A stretch of 12,584 bases of DNA, from the NCBI GenBank assembly GCA_002362595.1, contig DEUO01000073.1, forward strand, positions 1 through 12,584. Direction: 5' to 3'. The position numbers and the translations under genes are program-made. Position 1 is the stretch's first letter. Every line of letters begins with the position of its first letter. The notes beneath the pieces are model-generated. The model made no database searches. It had not been told where the DNA came from and saw only the letters and a program-made list of their open reading frames with translations. Below are positions 7,745 through 12,584 of the stretch, piece after piece. Source of the DNA: Caryophanales bacterium UBA3260 (GTDB lineage Bacteria; Bacillota_I; Bacilli_A; RF39; UBA660).

Positions 7745-8898
7745 TATAGCCCCTCCTCTCCTGTATTTGTATTATCACCATTATCTTCTCCTGAATCAGG
7801 ATTTACTGGTTCTTCTGGTGTTGGTTCAACTGGTATTGGTTCGGGTTCAGGTTCTGTTTCTGGTTCAGGATGATGTTTTTTATAACAAGCTGAACTAGAA
7901 TCCGAAAAACACTCTTCTTCTAAAATTTCAAGTTTAACAATACCTTTAGATTCATCACCTGTTGTCTCATCAGTTAAATTTCCTTTATCATCTATTCTAT
8001 TATTATATAAAGAAAAATCATCTGATAAATTAGTCTTATAGAATCTTACCATTCTACCAGACTTCTCTTCTACTCTAAATCTTACCTTAGTAATATATCC
8101 ATCATTATTTACAATAGTACCAAATCCATATTTAGCAATATCTTCTTTAGAATAATAATTCTTAATATCATCTAAAATAGAATTATTTTGATCAAATATT
8201 ATCTTACTAGTATCAGTTATCTCTAACTCAACTACTTTAGCTTCATCAGGTAAAGTATTATTTATAAGACAATCTATATATCTTCTACCTACTTGGTCAT
8301 CTATTTCATAACTAACACCATAATTACCAGCAACTAATTCAAATGTTGCTGATAATGTCTGTTTATAAGGTTTAGTAGATTCAGCTGTAACTTTTATAGA
8401 TATTACATCTCCATCTTTTATTTCTTCTCCTGTTGCATCAACAACAACAGTAAAGTTATCTTTATTTTTATCAGTACCATCACTTCTATTACCAATAATT
8501 TTTCTACTTACTATATCTCCGCCATTACCTATATTACATACTGCAACATTAGTTTTTTTACCATCTTTTTCTACTTCACATTTAACATTATATTCTAAAT
8601 CATCTTCCATTACTTTTAATTCATTTAATTTAGAATCCATAGTTATACTTATTTCATAACTACCATCACCAACAACCCATGGTTTAGATTGATATACTTT
8701 ACCTTCTAAAGTTAATCTATTACTATTAAAGTAGAAATTTTTTGTTCTTAAATAATATGTAGTAATTATATTCTTAACATATCTACTATAATTTATAAAA
8801 GCAAGTGAACTAACAACTAAAACAAGACACACCAAAACAATAGCAATTTTTCTGTGCTTTTTAAAAAAAGTAAATTTACTTGTCTTGTTTTTTTTCAT
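7744..8898 (-). CDS. Exported or anchored surface protein with Pro/Glu-rich tail
   Basis: Predicted extracytoplasmic protein of 384 residues. A lysine-rich start (FFKKHRK) precedes a transmembrane segment at about 18-37, then NYSRYVKN, then beta-rich sequence (about 60-335) containing cysteines at 107, 121, 210, 330 and 338. The tail is Pro/Glu-rich (343-364), then acidic with Asn/Gly/Thr (365-384), as in cell-surface stalks. There is no LPXTG. The N-terminal layout is like the neighbouring SipW-type proteins, but neither the W-x-I-x-V-N motif nor the PG motif is clear, so its membership of the TasA/CalY group is uncertain; it may be a divergent minor subunit or anchor. It begins 14 bases after the TasA/CalY-like gene at 8913-9566, with AAGGTGA 6 bases upstream, and its stop overlaps the EAL-like gene by one base, so it is made together with the cytosolic module. 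Confidence 0.65.
   Translation of the reverse strand: MKKNKTSKFTFFKKHRKIAIVLVCLVLVVSSLAFINYSRYVKNIITTYYLRTKNFYFNSNRLTLEGKVYQSKPWVVGDGSYEISITMDSKLNELKVMEDDLEYNVKCEVEKDGKKTNVAVCNIGNGGDIVSRKIIGNRSDGTDKNKDNFTVVVDATGEEIKDGDVISIKVTAESTKPYKQTLSATFELVAGNYGVSYEIDDQVGRRYIDCLINNTLPDEAKVVELEITDTSKIIFDQNNSILDDIKNYYSKEDIAKYGFGTIVNNDGYITKVRFRVEEKSGRMVRFYKTNLSDDFSLYNNRIDDKGNLTDETTGDESKGIVKLEILEEECFSDSSSACYKKHHPEPETEPEPEPIPVEPTPEEPVNPDSGEDNGDNTNTGEEGL
7752..7757 (-). promoter_or_regulatory. Ribosome binding site inside the preceding gene
   Basis: A perfect AGGAGG on the minus strand, 7 bases before the ATG at 7744, lies within the final codons (Gly-Glu-Glu-Gly-Leu) of the preceding gene. With the TAATG overlap it indicates translational coupling and rules out a later start at codon 5. 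Confidence 0.8.
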
Positions 8899-8912
8899 TA
8901 GTTCACCTTCTT

Positions 8913-9566
8913 TTATTCTGTTCTACATACTAAGTTTCTTTCAGCTATATCAGAACTTACTACTTGTTTAGATGTAAGTTGAACTTTTATTGATTCTATC
9001 AAATCTTGATATTTTGGATCATTATATTTCTCAGGCATTTTAACAATTAAGTAGTAATAATCATATAAGCTTTTAGAATGGGAAAAGCATTTTTCTGGTA
9101 ACACAATCGTTCTAAACCAAGTCCCCCATTCATCTTTTTGTGTTTCGTCCAAAACACCTTCACTTTTTAGAACATCTACACCTGTTGAACTATAATTACT
9201 TTGATTATAATATAATTCATATTCTAAAGGTATATTAGTTGTTGTTATTATTTTTAATATATAGGATAAATTAGTATCAGAAACATTTCCTTTATCATCT
9301 GTATTAAATACTTTAAACTTGAATCTTCTTATTTCACCAGGACCTATATCTCCCAAATCTATATTAGATGTTTGAGTTTCATCATTCTCATCAACAAGTC
9401 CTGTTGTATTAAAAGCATAAAAAGCAACCTCTAAATTGGTTTGCCCTATTGCTTCAGCTCTATATACAGCTCCACTAGTTTTAAAAATAGCAAAAACAGC
9501 TAGTAAATCAATTACTAGAAATATAGTTAGTAAATTAATTCCCTTTCTGTCTTTGTATTTTTTCAT
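8913..9566 (-). CDS. TasA/CalY-like protein, probable SipW substrate
   Basis: Exported protein of 217 residues, close in size to TasA and camelysin (CalY), the fibre-forming biofilm proteins of Bacillus. It has a positive N-terminus (KKYKDRKG), a hydrophobic segment (about 10-28) and SGAVYRAEAIG (31-41) around the probable cleavage site. GQTNLEVAF follows (41-49). A GDIGPGEIRRFKF segment (72-84) matches the family's PG-then-strand pattern. LIVKMPEKYNDPKYQDL (173-189) followed by IKVQLTSKQV (193-202) closely resembles the typical TasA/CalY ending (a P...N.xYQ motif, then a strand ending in a Gln). It lies 30 bases after a SipW-type peptidase, the classical sipW-tasA pairing. AAGGAG is 11 bases upstream of the start, slightly far. 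This is the most canonical member of the group in the window. The order of motifs is visible; export and fibre formation are inferred. Confidence 0.78.
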   Translation of the reverse strand: MKKYKDRKGINLLTIFLVIDLLAVFAIFKTSGAVYRAEAIGQTNLEVAFYAFNTTGLVDENDETQTSNIDLGDIGPGEIRRFKFKVFNTDDKGNVSDTNLSYILKIITTTNIPLEYELYYNQSNYSSTGVDVLKSEGVLDETQKDEWGTWFRTIVLPEKCFSHSKSLYDYYYLIVKMPEKYNDPKYQDLIESIKVQLTSKQVVSSDIAERNLVCRTE

Positions 9567-9596
9567 ATCAACTAATTCTCCTTGTTCACTATATAT

Positions 9597-10103
9597 TTAT
9601 TGTGCTAAACGTTTTTTTGTACCTGTAAAAGCCAAGTTAATAAATATTAAAGCTGCTATAAAAGGAATAACAACAACTGGATCAGTAAATACTTTTAAGA
9701 ATACCCCGTATCCTTTACCAACTTTAACAACTTTTCCAATTACTTGTTCTCTTAATATTTCATCATCTGGAGTATTATTAGCATCGCCTTTTGTAACAAT
9801 CTTATTATCCTCTTTAATTTCAATTATTCTATGCGTAACAACTTTATCCTTATCTACAAAAGAAATAATATCATCAACCTGTACATCATCAGTAATCTTA
9901 ACAAAAACATAATCATCAATATTTATCGTATCTTCCATACTTCCAGTCTTTATATTAAAATACGTATATCCTAAAAAATTAGTATATGGATTACCCATTA
10001 TCTTTATAGATATATAATGATATAAAGCAACTATAAAACATAAAGATACTACAATTATTAAAAAATTAAGTATAAAGCTTCCTATTTTTTTTAATACTTC
10101 CAT
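9597..10103 (-). CDS. sipW: SipW-type (S26B) signal peptidase I
   Basis: Compact signal peptidase of 168 residues, near the usual SipW length. A transmembrane helix at about 10-28 precedes IKTGSMEDTI (51-60) with the predicted nucleophile Ser55. VVTHRIIEI (88-96) carries His91, the general base in the SipW/ER branch. TKGDANNTPD (104-113) and QVIGKVVKVGKG (120-131) complete the fold, and a second helix lies at about 142-159. The usual Pro of the SGSMxPT box is Asp here. It is flanked by two TasA/CalY-like genes, its likely substrates. The start is uncertain: I take ATG 10103, but an in-frame GTG at 10110-10112, directly after the TGA of the previous gene, would add three residues (10112). Neither has a strong ribosome binding site; GAGTGG 5 bases before the ATG is the better. 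Confidence 0.9.
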   Translation of the reverse strand: MEVLKKIGSFILNFLIIVVSLCFIVALYHYISIKIMGNPYTNFLGYTYFNIKTGSMEDTINIDDYVFVKITDDVQVDDIISFVDKDKVVTHRIIEIKEDNKIVTKGDANNTPDDEILREQVIGKVVKVGKGYGVFLKVFTDPVVVIPFIAALIFINLAFTGTKKRLAQ

Positions 10104-10112
10104 CCTTACCAC

Positions 10113-10913
10113 TCACTTATTATTAGCTACACTATTAGCCACATTAGAAGTACTACCATTTATAGCTTCTTCTAATTCCTTTTCACTCGTAATTTGATTA
10201 AATGTAATTAAAACAGGAATTTCCATTATTGGAGCCTCACCATTTTCCCCTAAATTAGTACCTATTTCTGTATCAGTTATATCAGTAGCTCCAGTTGGAT
10301 CATTCTCCCATACAACTTTAACTTGTAATCTATGAATCCTACTAATAGTTTCATCTTCTGAAAAAAGAATTGTATCAACGTAAGGTTTTTCTCTTGATAT
10401 TTCATGAGTAACTTCATTACCATCAGCATCTTTTATCGGAACTTCATTTTCATCTAATGGTATCGCATACAATTTAATAAAATCATTATTTCCATCAAAC
10501 CAAGCATTTAATTCATATTTAAAAGCAGCATCTGTAAGACCTGGATCTATTGTTATATTAAATCTAGCTTCAGTTCCCGGAGCAATCTTTCTAATACCAA
10601 CTAGTTCTTCATTATCTAATGGATAATAAGATATATTAGCATCAGTTATTCTAAAATTCTTAGTCGTTTCTATAATAGTAGGATCATCTCTAGATGGACC
10701 TTTCTCAAAACATTCATCAGCTATTGAAGGATCATTTTCTTCTGGATTAACAATATTACATCCATTAACTTTAATACTCCATACAGCAACATCTAACTCT
10801 CCAGGAACTACTGCTACTGCTACATATTTACTATAAGCATAAGTTCCAGCAAGAACTACTAATAAAAGCAAAGATAAAACTAATAATAAACTAATCTTTC
10901 TGTACGCTTTCAT
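10113..10913 (-). CDS. TasA/CalY-like exported protein, probable SipW substrate
   Basis: Exported protein of 266 residues. A hydrophobic segment (7-27) ends in TYAYSKY, then GELDVAVWSIKVN (38-50), the motif shared with the proteins at 69-1760 and 1842-2942. The core has IRKIAPGTEARFNITID (107-123), VKVVWENDP (198-206), DTEIG (214-218) and ITFNQI (236-241). The last recurs as KFNQI in the plus-strand protein, so these two are the closest pair in the window. The C-terminal tail (250-266) is Asn/Ser/Ala-rich. The gene overlaps the previous one by 23 bases and ends in TGA, with the SipW-type peptidase gene beginning within 12 bases, so the three genes form a tight unit. Tryptophans are TGG, so this TGA is a true stop. 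A fibre or matrix subunit role is inferred from the family. Confidence 0.78.
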   Translation of the reverse strand: MKAYRKISLLLVLSLLLLVVLAGTYAYSKYVAVAVVPGELDVAVWSIKVNGCNIVNPEENDPSIADECFEKGPSRDDPTIIETTKNFRITDANISYYPLDNEELVGIRKIAPGTEARFNITIDPGLTDAAFKYELNAWFDGNNDFIKLYAIPLDENEVPIKDADGNEVTHEISREKPYVDTILFSEDETISRIHRLQVKVVWENDPTGATDITDTEIGTNLGENGEAPIMEIPVLITFNQITSEKELEEAINGSTSNVANSVANNK

Positions 10914-11457
10914 TTTCTTTTCTCATCTCATTTTTAATATTTATAACTTCCATTATAATTGCATAAATTTCAACAACAACCATTACTAAAGTAGGCAAAA
11001 TAACTAAAGCTAAATAACCAAATTGAGACATTAATACTTTATAAACTTTTCCTAAATGTCCTAAATTAGTAATTCTATTACCTATAAAGTAATTGTAATA
11101 TACATTATAATCTTTACCTACAATATAAGTTTGAGAATTAGAATTCTCATCAATTATATTAGAAACAATACCATATTCAACAACTGTATTATCTTCTACA
11201 TTATAGTAAAAAATACCATCACCTATCTTAACATCAGACTTACTACGACTTTTCTTACTAACTAAAAGTAAATCCCCTTCTTTATATTCGCTAGAAAAAT
11301 TATCTTCTAGTGGAATAACAGTAGTTAATTCAAATTCAGCTAAATTATGTGCCCCTAAATTAAATAAACATAAAGTCAATAAAATAGCTACAATAAGATA
11401 TAAAACTATAAAAACTACTAAAACAGCTTTACCTATCTTTTTCATTACACTTTCCAT
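10891..11457 (-). CDS. Catalytically dead SipW-like signal peptidase homologue
   Basis: Membrane protein of 188 residues with the SipW layout: a helix (about 10-33), a beta-rich external domain and a second helix (about 147-171), then a charged cytoplasmic end. By eye it aligns with the peptidase at 9597-10103. LTTVIPLEDN (44-53) stands where TGSMEDT is expected. EGDLLLVSK (60-68) and VKIGDGIFYY (76-85) match the GD and strand positions. VVEYGIVSNI (92-101) replaces VVTHRIIEI, and YIVGKDYN (111-118) replaces IVTKGDAN. The nucleophilic Ser becomes Thr and the catalytic His becomes Tyr, so peptidase activity is not expected. It may chaperone substrates, scaffold the active enzyme or bind uncleaved signal peptides. 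GGTGAT 6 bases before ATG 11457 supports this start; ATG 11445 is an alternative. It shares 23 bases with the following surface-protein gene. The pseudoenzyme reading is inferred from alignment by eye. Confidence 0.65.
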   Translation of the reverse strand: MESVMKKIGKAVLVVFIVLYLIVAILLTLCLFNLGAHNLAEFELTTVIPLEDNFSSEYKEGDLLLVSKKSRSKSDVKIGDGIFYYNVEDNTVVEYGIVSNIIDENSNSQTYIVGKDYNVYYNYFIGNRITNLGHLGKVYKVLMSQFGYLALVILPTLVMVVVEIYAIIMEVINIKNEMRKENESVQKD

Positions 11458-11475
11458 TCTATCATCACCATATTA

Positions 11476-11504
11476 ATTTTAACATATTGTGTCAACATTA
11501 TCAA
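11476..11504 (-). promoter_or_regulatory. Probable sigma-A promoter between the first two cluster genes
   Basis: On the minus strand, TTGATA (11499-11504) is separated by exactly 17 bases from TAAAAT (11476-11481), which is preceded by TGT, an extended -10. It sits in the 70-base gap before the inactive peptidase gene. The predicted transcript start (about 11469) is close to the GGTGAT at 11464-11469, so the leader would be very short if ATG 11457 is used. A second TTGACA overlaps the spacer but has no properly spaced -10. Confidence 0.55.
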
Positions 11505-11527
11505 CAGACTTCGACAAAAAAAGAAGA

Positions 11528-12584
11528 CTATCCTTCAGAAACATCTCCTTCTGGAATACTCTTCTTTTTAATATCAACAATCTTCTTTCCTTCAAATAAA
11601 TTAAGTATAAAGCTCATAGATAAACCAAATTTCTCCAAATAATGATTATTAATAATTATCTCTAAACACTTTTGTAAATCCTTTATACCATCTTCATTTA
11701 AATCATCTTTCTTAAGATTAATCTTCAATAACTTATAATGATCCATTAAAACCATAGCTAAATCAATATTTTCAGTAAATATTGTACTCTTTATCATCGT
11801 AATATTAGGATCAAGTAGAAAATGTTCAAATTCCGTTACTATCTCTTTAACCTTAGAAATCTCTGTAGAATCATCTTTCTCTTTAATACACATTCTTAAA
11901 TATGATTTAAAAGCAAAAACAAATCTAAATACATCATAAACTGTTGAAGTATCAGTTAAATATTCATTCATCTTTTCATATATTAAAGCGTTATCATATT
12001 CTTCATATTTAGCATCTAATTGTCTTACCTTCTCATTTATCATCATATAATTTTGCTCTATATCTACTTTCTTTCTAAATATAAAGAAACCTTTACCCTT
12101 ATTCTCATTTATCTCTTTAGTAAGAGTAACTAATTCATCTATTAATCCACTAATCTCTTTAGCTATCTTAGCTGTTTCTCCTATATGACTAGTTCTTTCT
12201 TGATATTTCTTCTTAACATCTTCCAAAACAAACTCATACTTAGTATAATTCTTAAATTCATCTAAATTATGATATAAATTCATAAACTCTTCATTCTTAG
12301 ATTTAGCAAATTCAATATCCCCATTTTCTCCTAAGAATTTTGCATAACTTCTACTAATACTAGCAGAATTATAATCATTTAACATTAATTTACCTACCAT
12401 AAATTTATTAACTAATACTTCTTCATTATAATTTTCTAAAACATCTAATTCTTTAACTAAATTATTTCTTCTAATTATATAATCATCATAAGTTAAATTA
12501 TCTACTAATATTTCATGTTTTCTTCTCTCAATATAATTTTCAAATTTCTTAACATTTTTATCAAATAATATTCTAAAACTTGTT
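11528..12584 (-). CDS. Unknown helical cytosolic protein, cut by the window edge (5' end missing)
   Basis: I do not recognise this protein. The reading frame stays open from the ATG at 12398-12400 upstream to the edge, adding 61 codons without a stop, so that ATG is probably internal and at least 351 residues are present. The added part is charged and helical (e.g. KKFENYIERRKHE). The visible sequence has no signal or membrane segment and is rich in Lys/Glu/Ile; the stretch before a short basic/hydrophobic patch (GKGFFIFRKK) looks like coiled coil. The end is KKKSIPEGDVSEG, then TAG. It lies 70 bases before the inactive peptidase gene, on the same strand. A likely promoter in that gap means it could belong either to the same operon or to an upstream unit. 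Its style resembles the other non-exported proteins of the cluster, and I infer a cytosolic accessory role. Confidence 0.65.
   Translation of the reverse strand, partial: TSFRILFDKNVKKFENYIERRKHEILVDNLTYDDYIIRRNNLVKELDVLENYNEEVLVNKFMVGKLMLNDYNSASISRSYAKFLGENGDIEFAKSKNEEFMNLYHNLDEFKNYTKYEFVLEDVKKKYQERTSHIGETAKIAKEISGLIDELVTLTKEINENKGKGFFIFRKKVDIEQNYMMINEKVRQLDAKYEEYDNALIYEKMNEYLTDTSTVYDVFRFVFAFKSYLRMCIKEKDDSTEISKVKEIVTEFEHFLLDPNITMIKSTIFTENIDLAMVLMDHYKLLKINLKKDDLNEDGIKDLQKCLEIIINNHYLEKFGLSMSFILNLFEGKKIVDIKKKSIPEGDVSEG

Noticed and set aside
9436..9912. Plus-strand frame opposite the TasA-like and SipW genes
   Set aside because: It crosses the boundary of two well-supported minus-strand genes, and its composition is that of an antisense shadow.
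10110..10118. TGA read as tryptophan, fusing the surface protein to the peptidase
   Set aside because: All tryptophans in the window use TGG, and the peptidase has its own start codons and a complete N-terminal membrane helix.
11676..11711. EF-hand/dockerin-like DLNEDGIKD in the edge gene
   Set aside because: Only one copy, the hydrophobic position is shifted and the final acidic residue is Lys; the protein looks cytosolic, so calcium binding is not supported.
1842..12584. A conventional McrBC restriction (defence) locus
   Set aside because: No nuclease domain, no DNA-binding domain on the ATPase, and neighbours are secretion and surface genes; kept only as an alternative hypothesis.

Overview
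The window is very AT-rich and has tightly packed genes with strong AAGGAGG-type ribosome binding sites. This fits a low-GC Bacillota (Firmicutes), probably an uncultured gut Bacilli or Clostridia lineage; that placement is inference from composition and gene families. Tryptophan is read from TGG in every gene, and TGA ends the gene at 10113-10913, so the code is the standard bacterial one and not the mycoplasma code.

Layout. One plus-strand gene (69-1760) has its own promoter and terminator. It faces, tail to tail, a minus-strand cluster of eleven genes that runs from beyond the right edge (12584) down to 1842. In transcription order the cluster is: a helical cytosolic protein of unknown function, cut by the window edge (11528-12584); a signal-peptidase-like protein without catalytic residues (10891-11457); a TasA/CalY-like surface protein (10113-10913); a SipW-type signal peptidase (9597-10103); a second TasA/CalY-like protein (8913-9566); a third, more divergent exported protein with a Pro/Glu tail (7744-8898); a possible degenerate EAL-fold protein (6737-7744); a membrane-anchored McrB-like AAA+ ATPase (5199-6737); a DUF2357 (McrC-side) protein without a visible nuclease domain (4056-5165); a second SipW-type peptidase with a long cytoplasmic tail (2987-4045); and a further TasA/CalY-like protein (1842-2942). 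Two hairpins back to back at about 1759-1834 end the two converging transcripts.

How the genes may work together. The window encodes five candidate SipW-processed surface proteins, two apparently active SipW-type peptidases and one inactive paralogue. Such parts build extracellular fibres or biofilm matrix in known Bacillota. What is unusual is their operon with a McrB/DUF2357 pair, normally part of type IV (modification-dependent) restriction. Here the ATPase carries a membrane segment and coiled coil, the DUF2357 partner shows no PD-(D/E)XK nuclease, and 1-base TAATG overlaps couple an exported protein, the EAL-like protein and the ATPase. My working hypothesis is a repurposed McrBC-like, membrane-tethered AAA+ machine that controls processing, export or assembly of surface fibres. 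A defence role remains possible. No RNA genes, CRISPR arrays, transposons, sortases or LPXTG motifs were seen, and no stretch over 300 bases lacks a gene.
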